Below, piece after piece: positions 35,292 through 48,853 of a DNA stretch of 64,000 bases. The DNA lies in assembly GCF_013409745.1 (NCBI RefSeq), contig NZ_JACCBH010000001.1, forward strand, positions 2,356,001-2,420,000, in the 5' to 3' direction. The notes under the pieces were generated by a model. It saw nothing but the letters and a program-made list of their open reading frames with translations, was not told the origin of the DNA and did not search any database. Numbering within the stretch: position 1 is the stretch's first letter; each line of letters opens with the position of its first letter. The translations under genes were made by a program, and so were the position numbers. Origin of the DNA: Microbacterium pseudoresistens. GTDB taxonomy: Bacteria; Actinomycetota; Actinomycetes; Actinomycetales; Microbacteriaceae.

Positions 35292-36485
35292 ATGGCCCCG
35301 TACCTCGACCACGCCGCGACGACGCCGCTGCGTCGCGAGGCGCGCGATGCGTGGCTGGCGGCGGCGGATTCCGCGGGCAACGCGTCGTCGACGCACCGTG
35401 CCGGGCAGGGCGCCCGACGCGTGCTGGAGGATGCGCGCGAGCGCCTGGCGGCGGTGCTCGACTGCGAGCCGATCGAGGTCGTCTTCACCTCGGGTGGCAC
35501 CGAGTCGGTGAATCTCGCCCTGCAGGGGCTGTGGCGGGCGCGCGCCGACGGACGGGACGCGGTCGTCCTTCCGGATGCGGAGCACCATGCGACGCTCGAC
35601 ACCGTCGAGGCGCTGCGTTCGGCGGGTGCGCGGGTGAGCGCGGTGGCCGTGGACGGGCTCGGCCGCATCTCGGCCGAAGCGTTCGCCGAGGCCGTCGCCG
35701 CTCCGGCCGTCGCTCTGGCCACCGCGCTCATCGCCAACAACGAGGTCGGCACGATCAACGACGCACCCGCGCTGAGTGCCGCCGCGGCAGCATCCGGCGT
35801 GCCCCTGCATCTCGACGCGGTGGCCGCGCTCGGGCATGTGCCCGTGTCGTTCCGCGCACTTCGCGCCGATGCGCCCGCCGGCGCAGGACTGGTGGCGCTG
35901 AGCATCGCCGGGCACAAGATCGGCGCCCCGGTCGGCACGGGTGCGCTCCTCGTCGCCCGCACCGCGCGTCTGAGCGCCTTGCTGCACGGCGGCGGGCAGC
36001 AGCGCGGGCTGCGAGCAGGAACGCAAGACGTCGCGGGAGCGGTCGCGCTCGCCGTCGCGGCCGAGCTCGCAGAGTCGGAGCGCGAGGGCGAGCGCGAGCG
36101 ACTGCGAGGGATGCGCGATGCGCTGATCGACGGCATCCGCGCACGAGTGCCCGAGGCGGTGCTCCTGGGGGATCCCGGTGCGGACGAGCCGGGACGGCTG
36201 CCAGGCAACGTGCACCTGCTGTTCCCCGGAGCACCCAGCGAGAGCATGCTGTTTCTGCTCGATCAGGCCGACATCTCCGCGTCGGCGGGCTCGGCGTGCC
36301 AGGCAGGGGTGTCGGAGCCCTCGCATGTCGTGCAGGCAATGGGATTCTCGGAGGGCGAGGCGCGCAGCGTGCTGCGCCTCACGCTCGGCCGCACGTCCAC
36401 GCGTGACGATGTGGATGCCGTGCTCGCGGTCATCACCCAGGCATACGCGCGGGCATCCGGGACCGCTTCAGGCAAGCGCTCGTAG
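35292..36485 (+). CDS. Cysteine desulfurase (NifS/IscS-like)
   Basis: The 397-residue PLP enzyme takes sulfur from cysteine. Motifs: YLDHAATTPLRREA at the start, VFTSGGTESVNLAL, AEHHATLDTVE, the PLP Lys in SIAGHKIGAPVGTGALLV, and the persulfide Cys in SASAGSACQAGVSEPS. The gene is followed 9 bases later by mnmA, whose product uses this kind of persulfide sulfur for tRNA 2-thiolation, so it is probably the donor. The ATG at 35292 is preceded by GATCAT ending 6 bases upstream. Its stop codon TAG (36483-36485) is part of a TAGACT hexamer ahead of mnmA. A very long in-frame extension opposite glgX is not real. Confidence 0.92.
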   Translation: MAPYLDHAATTPLRREARDAWLAAADSAGNASSTHRAGQGARRVLEDARERLAAVLDCEPIEVVFTSGGTESVNLALQGLWRARADGRDAVVLPDAEHHATLDTVEALRSAGARVSAVAVDGLGRISAEAFAEAVAAPAVALATALIANNEVGTINDAPALSAAAAASGVPLHLDAVAALGHVPVSFRALRADAPAGAGLVALSIAGHKIGAPVGTGALLVARTARLSALLHGGGQQRGLRAGTQDVAGAVALAVAAELAESEREGERERLRGMRDALIDGIRARVPEAVLLGDPGADEPGRLPGNVHLLFPGAPSESMLFLLDQADISASAGSACQAGVSEPSHVVQAMGFSEGEARSVLRLTLGRTSTRDDVDAVLAVITQAYARASGTASGKRS

Positions 36486-36494
36486 ACTGGGGGC

Positions 36495-40051
<3,557 letters not shown>

Positions 40052-40083
40052 GAGGCTCATCGTCCTCAACGGAATGCCCGGGC

Positions 40084-40101
40084 AGGCCCGATGACGGGCT
40101 T
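40084..40101 (+). terminator. Weak candidate terminator of ligA
   Basis: A short hairpin (GCCCG 40086-40090, loop ATGA, CGGGC 40095-40099, extendable by wobble pairs) is followed by TTCCAGAGTTTT. It lies about 35 bases after the ligA stop. The remaining gap to the acylphosphatase gene (up to 40179) shows nothing else. Confidence 0.4.
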
Positions 40102-40179
40102 CCAGAGTTTTCCGCGTCGGGATATCGGAGACGTCGCCCGGGTGAGCGAGTCCGTGCGTACGGCTTCTGACGCGCTGCC

Positions 40180-40458
40180 TCAGACGGTCGGACGTATATC
40201 GAACCCCGCATATAGGGGAGCAGGCTCTGCGTCGGTTACGGCCAGGTCGTCGACATTCGACCACTCAGGACCTTCGGAGAGGCGGTTCAGCACAGTGCTC
40301 ACCGCCTGATCATCGCCATGCAGTTCCGCTTCGACCGTGCCGTCACGACGATTGCGGACCCATCCCGCGATGCCGGCGGTCTCGGCGGCGTCACGAGTGA
40401 ACCAGCGGAAACCGACGCCCTGCACTCGACCGCGGACGATGACGTGAACCGATCTCAT
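40180..40458 (-). CDS. acyP: Acylphosphatase
   Basis: The 92-residue enzyme hydrolyses acyl phosphates. It carries the full signature VIVRGRVQGVGFRWFTRDAA with the phosphate-binding Arg, and the catalytic Asn in GWVRNRRDGTVEAELHGD. I chose the ATG at 40458 rather than one at 40476 because the product then has the usual length and CATCCT at 40465-40470 (minus strand) ends 6 bases before it, as in other genes of this window. It converges with ligA. Confidence 0.93.
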   Translation of the reverse strand: MRSVHVIVRGRVQGVGFRWFTRDAAETAGIAGWVRNRRDGTVEAELHGDDQAVSTVLNRLSEGPEWSNVDDLAVTDAEPAPLYAGFDIRPTV

Positions 40459-40550
40459 CCGCTCAGGATGCCTCATCGGTAAAGGAATCGATGTCAGAGG
40501 CGGGTTCTACGCTGTCAGAACCTAGAGAAAGAGAAGGGACGCGCGAATAA

Positions 40551-40580
40551 GTGCTACATAGTGCTACAGAACGCTACACT
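40551..40580 (+). repeat. Three tandem 10-bp repeats upstream of the antitoxin gene
   Basis: The units are GTGCTACATA (40551-40560), GTGCTACAGA (40561-40570) and ACGCTACACT (40571-40580), sharing GCTACA in phase with one helical turn. The last unit ends in TACACT (40575-40580), a -10 hexamer that stops 6 bases before the antitoxin ATG. Repeats at this place and spacing look like the operator for autoregulation by the antitoxin or the toxin-antitoxin complex. The repeat is seen directly; the role is inferred. Confidence 0.75.
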
Positions 40581-40586
40581 GCGGGT

Positions 40587-40850
40587 ATGGCAGAGGTGGC
40601 GGCTCGAGAACTGCGGAACGACACCGCAGGCGTGCTCCGTCGTGTCGAGGCGGGAGAGGACGTCACGATCACCGTGCACGGACACCCCGTGGCGCGGGTC
40701 GTCCCGATCCGTTCTCAGCGACGCTGGGCGAACACTGCGGAACTTCTCGACATCGTGGAGAACCATCAGGCGGATCCGGGGCTGCGTGTGCAACTCACGG
40801 AACTCGTGGGGGAGATGACGGACGAAGCGACGGATCCGTGGCCGAACTGA
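40587..40850 (+). CDS. Phd/YefM-type antitoxin (VapB-like)
   Basis: The 87-residue protein matches prevent-host-death antitoxins: EVAARELRNDTAGVLRRVEA, then GEDVTITVHGHPVARVVPIR, the usual N-terminal DNA-binding domain, followed by a C-terminal toxin-binding tail (RRWANTAELLDIVENHQ). It should neutralise the PIN toxin encoded by the overlapping next gene and repress its own promoter. The ATG at 40587 lies 6 bases after TACACT, so the transcript is probably leaderless. Its last 13 bases overlap the toxin gene. Confidence 0.92.
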   Translation: MAEVAARELRNDTAGVLRRVEAGEDVTITVHGHPVARVVPIRSQRRWANTAELLDIVENHQADPGLRVQLTELVGEMTDEATDPWPN

Positions 40851-41242
40851 CACGCGGGATCATCGACACCTCGGTTCTGATTGCGGGTGAGACCGGGCGT
40901 CGGCTCAACCGAGAGCTTCTTCCCACGGAGACGGCAACGACGGTGATCACGTTGGCGGAGTTGCGGCTCGGTGTGCTCGCAGCGCCCGATGCGGCGTCAC
41001 GCTCGCGTCGCCTGGATACGGTCGAGAGCATCAGCAACATGCTGGTGTTCGACGTGGATGACGCCGCGGCCCGGGTCTGGGCATCGTTGCGGATCACCCT
41101 GCGTGACAGGAACAGGCGGATGAGCGTGAATGATCTCTGGATCGCGGCGATCGCCTCGGCCAATCATCTGCCGGTCGTCACGCAGGACACCGACTTCGAC
41201 GCGCTCGACGGCGTCGCCGGGATCGAGATCATTCGTGTCTGA
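40838..41242 (+). CDS. PIN-domain ribonuclease toxin (VapC-like)
   Basis: The 134-residue protein has the acidic PIN active-site residues: Asp in GIIDTSVLIAGE, Glu in ITLAELRLGVL, Asp in MSVNDLWIAAIASAN, and Asp in PVVTQDTDFDAL. VapC toxins cut specific tRNAs or rRNA and stop growth. The GTG start overlaps the antitoxin gene by 13 bases, which links translation of the pair. The targeted RNA cannot be read from sequence. It converges with the helicase gene 9 bases on. Confidence 0.92.
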   Translation: MAELTRGIIDTSVLIAGETGRRLNRELLPTETATTVITLAELRLGVLAAPDAASRSRRLDTVESISNMLVFDVDDAAARVWASLRITLRDRNRRMSVNDLWIAAIASANHLPVVTQDTDFDALDGVAGIEIIRV

Positions 41243-41251
41243 CCGCGCGGA

Positions 41252-43048
<1,797 letters not shown>

Positions 43049-43094
43049 CTCCCTACCGTAGCGCCGCACGGCCGGGAGAGTGCAGTGCGCGGGA

Positions 43095-44807
43095 TCAGGT
43101 CGGCGCGTCGGTCGCTGTGGTGAGGGCGACGAGCTGGTCGCGCACCTGGCGACGCAGCACCTTGCCGATCAGGCTCTTGGGCAGCTCGTCGACGACGAAG
43201 ATGCGGCGCGGCACCTTGTACGGAGTGAGGATGCCGCGGGCGAAGGTGCGGATCGCCTCGACATCGGGATCCGTGCCCGGGTCGACGACGATCGCGGCTA
43301 CGACCTCTTCGCCGGAACGGTCGCTGTGCAGGCCGACGACGGCGGCATCCTGCACGTCGGGATGCTGGCGCAGCACGGTCTCGACCTCGGTGGGCGCCAC
43401 GTTGAACCCTCCGGTGATGATGAGCTCTTTGATGCGGTCGACGATGCGGAGGAACCCATCGTCGTCCATGACGGCGACATCGCCGGTGCGGAACCAGTCG
43501 TCCCAGAACACCGCCGCGGTCTCCTCGGGCTTGCCGTAGTAGCCCTGGAACACCTGCGGGCCGCGCACCTGCAGCTCGCCCGGCTGACCAGCGTCGACCT
43601 CGCGTGCGGGGTCGTCGGGGTCGGCCAGGCGCACCTCGGTGCCCGGCAACGGCAGGCCGATGCTGCCCGCCCTGCGGTTGTCCGCCACCGGGTTGACCGC
43701 GAGTACGGGGGAGCACTCGCTGAGGCCGTAGCCTTCGACGAGGTAGCCTCCGGTCTCGACCTCCCACGGCTCGACGAGAGCCTGATCCAGCGCCATGGCG
43801 CCCGACACGGCGATCCCGATGCCGCGCAACGAGACGCCCTTCTCCTCCGCCGTCGTCAGCAGCCGCTCGGCGATCGGCGGAACGAGCGGGAGGACGGTGG
43901 CCGGGCGTTTGCGCACGACGTCGAGCACCATCTCGGGATCGAACTTCGGGAACAGCACGAGCCTCGCACCCACCGACATCGCGAAGGTGAGGCACAGGGT
44001 GAGCCCGTATGCGTGGAACATCGGCAGTACGGCGTAGAACACGGTGCCCGCGCCGCGGGTGACCTCGGGGATCCAGGCGCCGGCCTGCGCGGCATTGGCG
44101 AGCAGGTTGCGATGCGTGAGCGCGGCGCCCTTGGGCGTTCCTGTCGTACCGGAGGTGTATTGGATGATCGCCAGGTCGTTCGTATCCGGCCGAGGATGGG
44201 ACGCGGGGAGCGGCTCGTGCCCGACCAGCGACTCCCAGGAGATCGCGCCGCGCACCGGTGCGGTGAGCGCGGCGCGCGACTCCCGAGCCTTGGCGACGGG
44301 GAGGCGCAGCGCCAGCCGGGTGAGCAGAGGCATGGCCTTGGTCACGTCGACCGTGACGAGCGCACTCACGGCCAGGTCGTCGGGGAACTCCTGCACGGTC
44401 GCGACGACCTTGCTCCACACGATGGCGTGCTTCGCGCCGTGATCCTCGAACTGCTTGCGCAGCTCGCGTGCCGTGTAGAGCGGGTTGTGCTCGACGACGA
44501 CGGCGCCCAGTCGCAGCACGGCATAGAACGCCACGATGTGCTGCGGACAGTTCGGAAGCACGATCGCGACGGGATCGCCCTTCGAGACACCGAGCTCGCG
44601 CAGCCCTGCCGCTACGCGGTCGATCGCGTCCTTGAGGTCGCGATACGCGGTGGTGCGCCCGAAGAACTCCAGTGCTGGCGCATCCGGGTAGTCGCGCGCG
44701 GAGGCGTCGATGAGATCGGTCAGGCATCCTTCCACAGATCCCAGATCGTCGGGCACCCCGTCGGCATAGCTTGCGGTCCAGGGGCGCGGAGGATCGAACG
44801 AGGTCAT
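43095..44807 (-). CDS. Long-chain acyl-CoA synthetase (AMP-forming)
   Basis: The 570-residue ligase activates fatty acids with ATP and CoA. The AMP-binding motif is IIQYTSGTTGTPKGAALTH; later motifs are EGYGLSECSPV, WFRTGDVAVMDDDGFL and RIKELIITGGFNVAPTEVE, with the catalytic Lys near the end in LPKSLIGKVLRRQVRD. It resembles FadD proteins used for beta-oxidation or lipid remodelling; chain-length preference is not shown. ATG at 44807; TAGGCT at 44815-44820 (minus strand) ends 7 bases before it. It is divergent from the membrane hydrolase gene. Confidence 0.92.
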   Translation of the reverse strand: MTSFDPPRPWTASYADGVPDDLGSVEGCLTDLIDASARDYPDAPALEFFGRTTAYRDLKDAIDRVAAGLRELGVSKGDPVAIVLPNCPQHIVAFYAVLRLGAVVVEHNPLYTARELRKQFEDHGAKHAIVWSKVVATVQEFPDDLAVSALVTVDVTKAMPLLTRLALRLPVAKARESRAALTAPVRGAISWESLVGHEPLPASHPRPDTNDLAIIQYTSGTTGTPKGAALTHRNLLANAAQAGAWIPEVTRGAGTVFYAVLPMFHAYGLTLCLTFAMSVGARLVLFPKFDPEMVLDVVRKRPATVLPLVPPIAERLLTTAEEKGVSLRGIGIAVSGAMALDQALVEPWEVETGGYLVEGYGLSECSPVLAVNPVADNRRAGSIGLPLPGTEVRLADPDDPAREVDAGQPGELQVRGPQVFQGYYGKPEETAAVFWDDWFRTGDVAVMDDDGFLRIVDRIKELIITGGFNVAPTEVETVLRQHPDVQDAAVVGLHSDRSGEEVVAAIVVDPGTDPDVEAIRTFARGILTPYKVPRRIFVVDELPKSLIGKVLRRQVRDQLVALTTATDAPT

Positions 44808-44915
44808 GCTGACCAGCCTATTGCGGCGCATCGAGCGGTCCGCATGTCCGTGGGCGTCCGTAGGGTCGGGGCGGGAAGCTGCACTCCGCGAAGCTGTGGC
44901 AGTCAGGGGGAAAGA

Positions 44916-47012
44916 ATGGGACGACCGGGCAAGAAACGGCGAAGTCGACCGCCGCAGGCAACGCCGTCGAAACCAGCCTCGGAGTACCGTGACGGGCTGG
45001 TCGTCGTGCACGGCGTCGGGCACCCGGAACCCGGGGACACACTCCGAAGCGTGGCTCCGCGCCTCGTCGACACCCTTGCCGCACAGGGGCTGTCTTCGGG
45101 CTTCGAAGAGCACGGCGACGGTTCCGCGGGGGTGCTCCGGATCGACGGGGGCCGACCGGTCTTCCTGGCCGAGGCCTTCTGGGCGGACATCGTCGCGGAT
45201 GCGCGGGCGGGAGGGTTGCGCGGGGCGCTGCTGCGACTCCGGTTCGCGTTCGCATCGATGCCGTATCTCATCGTGGGGGCAGTCGGGTTTCGGGCCGGAC
45301 ACGCGGGTGCAGCGCCGCCTCCGCAGCATTCGGCTCGTCTCGTCCGCTTCTTCCGCAGTTTCTTCGGCCTCGACGCGGGTGAGATCGCGAGGTATGCACC
45401 TCTTGCGTGGCGCGTGCTTCCGCTCTACGGCGCGGCTGTGGCCCTGACGGCGTTGTTCGCTCTCGCCTGGTGGGCGGGCCTGAGCGTACTGGTCGGCGTG
45501 GTGCTGGTTCTGCTGCTCGTGCTTGCGATGCCGGGTTCGATCGTCGAGCACATCCGCATGGCCGCTGAGGACGGGGCAGACCTCGAGCGAATCCGGCAGC
45601 GAGTGTCGGAGCAGATATCGGCCGTGGAGGAGCGTTGCGAGCGGGTCTGGGTGATCGCGCATTCGCAGGGAGGATACATCGCGCATTCCCTCCTGGCCGG
45701 AGCCGATACGTCCGTGCACCCACGCGTGACCCGGCTGACCGGACTCGCATCGGGGCTGCGTCCGATTCGCCTCGCCGGCCTTGCTTCACACGGGAGGGTT
45801 TTGGCGAGCAGTTGGCTGACCCTTCTCAGCACAGCGTTCATGACCGTGGGGTTCCTGCAGGGGATGGAGCCGGACGGCTTCTTCGGCTTCGCGACGTTGA
45901 GCAACGTCATGGCGGCCATGACGATCATGACGGTCCTTCCTCTTCAGAGCGTGCTCCGTCCGGGAGCGCTGCTCGACGTGCTTGCAGATGGTCCTGTGTT
46001 CGGATGGAACGGCGTGCCCATGTTCGCCGTGGCGATCGTCGTGATGGTGGCGGCGCTCCTGCTCCGGCGAAACATGCCGCAGGCGCGTACGAGCATCGAG
46101 GACATTCCACGACGCATCCGCTGGGATGAGGCCAGCTCGCCGAGCGACCTCGTCGGCAGCATGTCGATCCCGGAGCTGCCCGATCGTGTGAACCTCATTG
46201 CCATGCCGAGCATTCGCAGTGCGCTGTTCGACCACGGCATCGGAGCGTACTTCTCCCGGAACGGCGCAATGCGGCTCCTCGTCGCCTCTGCGATCGCGGA
46301 GGCGACGGTCGGTCCGCGCCGCGGGCGTGCGCTCACGCGTTCGTCGAAAGCCGCGAGGTCGAGCCTCGCGGCCCTCTCGAGGCAGCTCTACGTGTTCCGC
46401 GGGTCGCTTGTGGCCGGTACGCTGCTCTTCACGCTCGGCATCCCCGCCGTTTTCGGGTCCTCCGTGCTCACGCGCGCCCCGAGCACGTTGCTCCCGTGCC
46501 TAGGGGCCTCACTCATAGGTTGGGGGTTTGCATATCTCCGCTGGGGCCGAGTGGCGCCGGCCGCGGTGGATGCCGCCCTCACGGAAAGCCCGAGGGCGTT
46601 GCGCACGCTCCGCCGAGCGCTGCGCCCTGCCGCCCGCGAGTCGGTCCTTGTCCTGCAGCTCGCGCTGATGTGCTGGTCGATCATGGTCGGCATCGGGATC
46701 GCGGTCGTCGGCCGGCTCGTCGGGCAATCGGCCTCCGTCGTCTCGATGCCCTACAACCTCGCCTCGGTCCGCCTGATCGAGGCTGCGATGATGCTCGCGA
46801 TGGGCGGGATCTGTCTGATCTCGCGCATGGGGCGCCCGAAGCTGTGGAATCTCGCGGCCCTTCTGTTCGCCCAATCCGGGATGGTCGCCCTCGTGCCCGA
46901 TCCGCCGTCGGCGATGGTGCTCGGACTGCCCGGAGTGATTCCAGGAATAGCGTTGATCGTCGCCCTCGTCGTGCATCTCTGCCGTCGCAGCTACGCGGAG
47001 CCGTTCTCGTAG
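44916..47012 (+). CDS. Membrane-anchored alpha/beta-hydrolase, unknown function
   Basis: The 698-residue protein starts with a basic segment, then GLVVVHGVGHPEPGD (HGxG-like oxyanion motif), two membrane segments near residues 165-210 (ALTALFALAWWAGLSVLVGV), and a lipase-type nucleophile elbow at WVIAHSQGGYIAHSLL. Further membrane segments follow (LLSTAFMTVGFLQGM, VPMFAVAIVVMVAALLL, and several in the last 200 residues), giving perhaps eight to ten in total. The elbow is A-H-S-Q-G rather than GxSxG. I do not recognise the family beyond the fold. AGGGGGAAAG precedes the ATG, and TAGGGT at about 44861-44866 is a possible -10. Its TAG stop overlaps a TAGACT ahead of gatC. Confidence 0.8.
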   Translation: MGRPGKKRRSRPPQATPSKPASEYRDGLVVVHGVGHPEPGDTLRSVAPRLVDTLAAQGLSSGFEEHGDGSAGVLRIDGGRPVFLAEAFWADIVADARAGGLRGALLRLRFAFASMPYLIVGAVGFRAGHAGAAPPPQHSARLVRFFRSFFGLDAGEIARYAPLAWRVLPLYGAAVALTALFALAWWAGLSVLVGVVLVLLLVLAMPGSIVEHIRMAAEDGADLERIRQRVSEQISAVEERCERVWVIAHSQGGYIAHSLLAGADTSVHPRVTRLTGLASGLRPIRLAGLASHGRVLASSWLTLLSTAFMTVGFLQGMEPDGFFGFATLSNVMAAMTIMTVLPLQSVLRPGALLDVLADGPVFGWNGVPMFAVAIVVMVAALLLRRNMPQARTSIEDIPRRIRWDEASSPSDLVGSMSIPELPDRVNLIAMPSIRSALFDHGIGAYFSRNGAMRLLVASAIAEATVGPRRGRALTRSSKAARSSLAALSRQLYVFRGSLVAGTLLFTLGIPAVFGSSVLTRAPSTLLPCLGASLIGWGFAYLRWGRVAPAAVDAALTESPRALRTLRRALRPAARESVLVLQLALMCWSIMVGIGIAVVGRLVGQSASVVSMPYNLASVRLIEAAMMLAMGGICLISRMGRPKLWNLAALLFAQSGMVALVPDPPSAMVLGLPGVIPGIALIVALVVHLCRRSYAEPFS

Positions 47013-47021
47013 ACTGGAGCG

Positions 47022-47321
47022 GTGTCTGAAATCACCCCCAATCTTGTGCGCCATCTCGGCGTGCTCGCGCGCATCCAGCTGAACGACGACGAGGTGACGC
47101 GGCTCACGGGCCAGCTCGACGCCATCGTCGACAACATCGCGAAGGTCTCGCAGGTCGCGACTCCCGATGTCGCCGCCACGAGCCACCCGATTCCGCTTGC
47201 GAACGTGTTCCGTCCCGACGAGGTCGGCGAGACGCTCACGCACGAGCAGGTGCTGCAGAACGCGCCGGATGCCGCGGACGGCCGCTTTCGCGTCACCGCG
47301 ATCCTCGGTGAAGAACAATGA
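47022..47321 (+). CDS. gatC: Asp-tRNA(Asn)/Glu-tRNA(Gln) amidotransferase subunit C
   Basis: The 99-residue small subunit stabilises GatA in the GatCAB complex. Family motifs are [19 protein letters not shown] near the start, [15 protein letters not shown], and the C-terminal [18 protein letters not shown]. The start is GTG at 47022. TAGACT at 47010-47015 ends 6 bases before it, and its TAG is the stop of the upstream gene, so gatCAB probably has its own leaderless transcript. Confidence 0.95.
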   Translation: MSEITPNLVRHLGVLARIQLNDDEVTRLTGQLDAIVDNIAKVSQVATPDVAATSHPIPLANVFRPDEVGETLTHEQVLQNAPDAADGRFRVTAILGEEQ

Positions 47322-47335
47322 CGCAGGGAGGAGCA

Positions 47336-48853
47336 GTGACGGACATCATCCGGCTGACCGCCGCCGAGCTCGCCGACAAGCTCACCGCGGGTGAGATCTC
47401 CAGCCGTGAGGCCACGCAGGCGCACCTCGACCGCATCGCCGCCGTCGACGGCGACGTCCACGCCTTCCTGCACGTCAACGGCGGCGCTCTCGCCGCCGCG
47501 GACGCGATCGACTCGGCCCGCGCGGCGGGGGAGCAGCTGCACCCGCTCGCCGGCGTCCCGCTCGCGATCAAGGACGTCCTCGTCACCACCGACCAGCCCA
47601 CCACCAGCGGATCGAAGATCCTCGAGGGCTACCTGTCGCCCTACGACGCGACGGTCGTCGCACGGTCGCGTGCGGCCGGTCTCGTCCCGCTCGGCAAGAC
47701 GAACATGGACGAGTTCGCGATGGGCTCGTCGACCGAGCACTCCGCGTACGGCCCTACCCGGAACCCGTGGAATCTCGACCGGATCCCCGGCGGTTCGGGC
47801 GGAGGCTCGGCCGCGGCGGTCGCCGCCTTCGAAGCGCCGCTCGCCCTGGGCTCGGACACCGGCGGTTCGATCCGTCAGCCCGCGCACGTCACGGGAACCG
47901 TCGGAGTCAAACCGACGTACGGCGGCGTCAGCCGCTACGGTGCCATCGCCCTGGCCTCGAGCCTCGACCAGGTCGGGCCCGTCACGCGCACGGTTCTCGA
48001 CTCCGGTCTTCTTCACGACGTCATCGCCGGTCATGACCCGCACGACTCCACGTCGCTGGAAGATGCCTGGCCGTCGTTCGCGGATGCGGCTCGCGAGGGC
48101 GCCCGCGGGGACGTGCTGAAGGGCCTGCGAGTCGGCGTCATCGAGGAGCTTCCGGACTCCGGCTTCCAGCCCGGTGTCGCGGCATCCTTCCGCGCCTCGC
48201 TCGACCTGCTCGAGCAGAACGGTGCCGAGATCGTCGAGATCTCCACGCCCCATTTCGAGTACGGCGTTGCGGCGTACTACCTGATCCTGCCCGCCGAGGC
48301 GTCGAGCAACCTCGCGAAGTTCGACTCCGTGCGCTTCGGCCTGCGCGTCACACCAGAAGGCAACCCGACCGTAGAAGACGTGATGTCGGCCACCCGCGAG
48401 GCCGGCTTCGGCGATGAGGTCAAGCGCCGCATCATCCTTGGCACCTATGCGCTGTCGGCCGGATATTACGACGCCTACTACGGCAGCGCTCAGAAGGTGC
48501 GCACGCTCATCCAGCAGGACTTCGACCAGGCCTTCGAGCACGTCGACGTGATCGCGACGCCGTCGGCGCCGACCACGGCGTTCAAGATCGGCGAGAAGAT
48601 CGACGACCCGCTGCAGATGTACCTGAACGACCTGACGACGATCCCCGCGAACCTCGCCGGGGTCCCGGGCATCTCGATCCCGTCGGGCCTCGCGGACGAT
48701 GACGGGCTGCCGGTCGGCATCCAGTTCCTCGCCCCGGCGCGGGAAGACGCCCGCCTGTACCGGGTGGGCGCGGCGCTGGAGACGGCGCTCGTCGACTCGT
48801 GGGGAGCCCCGCTGCTCACCAGGGCCCCGCAGCTGGCAGGAGGGAATCGCTGA
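47336..48853 (+). CDS. gatA: Asp-tRNA(Asn)/Glu-tRNA(Gln) amidotransferase subunit A
   Basis: The 505-residue amidase subunit releases ammonia from glutamine for transfer onto mischarged tRNA. The Ser-cisSer-Lys triad lies in [15 protein letters not shown] (Lys), [15 protein letters not shown] and [12 protein letters not shown] (Ser residues). GTG at 47336 has GGGAGGAG just upstream and gives the usual N-terminus ([14 protein letters not shown]). An ATG at 47318, overlapping the gatC stop, would add 6 residues and is the alternative. Its stop overlaps the gatB start by one base (TGATG). Confidence 0.95.
   Translation: MTDIIRLTAAELADKLTAGEISSREATQAHLDRIAAVDGDVHAFLHVNGGALAAADAIDSARAAGEQLHPLAGVPLAIKDVLVTTDQPTTSGSKILEGYLSPYDATVVARSRAAGLVPLGKTNMDEFAMGSSTEHSAYGPTRNPWNLDRIPGGSGGGSAAAVAAFEAPLALGSDTGGSIRQPAHVTGTVGVKPTYGGVSRYGAIALASSLDQVGPVTRTVLDSGLLHDVIAGHDPHDSTSLEDAWPSFADAAREGARGDVLKGLRVGVIEELPDSGFQPGVAASFRASLDLLEQNGAEIVEISTPHFEYGVAAYYLILPAEASSNLAKFDSVRFGLRVTPEGNPTVEDVMSATREAGFGDEVKRRIILGTYALSAGYYDAYYGSAQKVRTLIQQDFDQAFEHVDVIATPSAPTTAFKIGEKIDDPLQMYLNDLTTIPANLAGVPGISIPSGLADDDGLPVGIQFLAPAREDARLYRVGAALETALVDSWGAPLLTRAPQLAGGNR

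Noticed and set aside
33105..36485. Single plus-strand frame of over 1100 codons covering glgX antisense and the cysteine desulfurase
   Set aside because: Only the part from 35292 shows family motifs; the rest is antisense to glgX. An apparent fusion caused by lack of stops in GC-rich DNA.
43080..47012. Single plus-strand frame of over 1300 codons covering fadD antisense and the membrane hydrolase
   Set aside because: The first ~610 codons are antisense to fadD. A ribosome binding site at 44908-44914 and a hydrolase motif just after the ATG at 44916 support the shorter gene.
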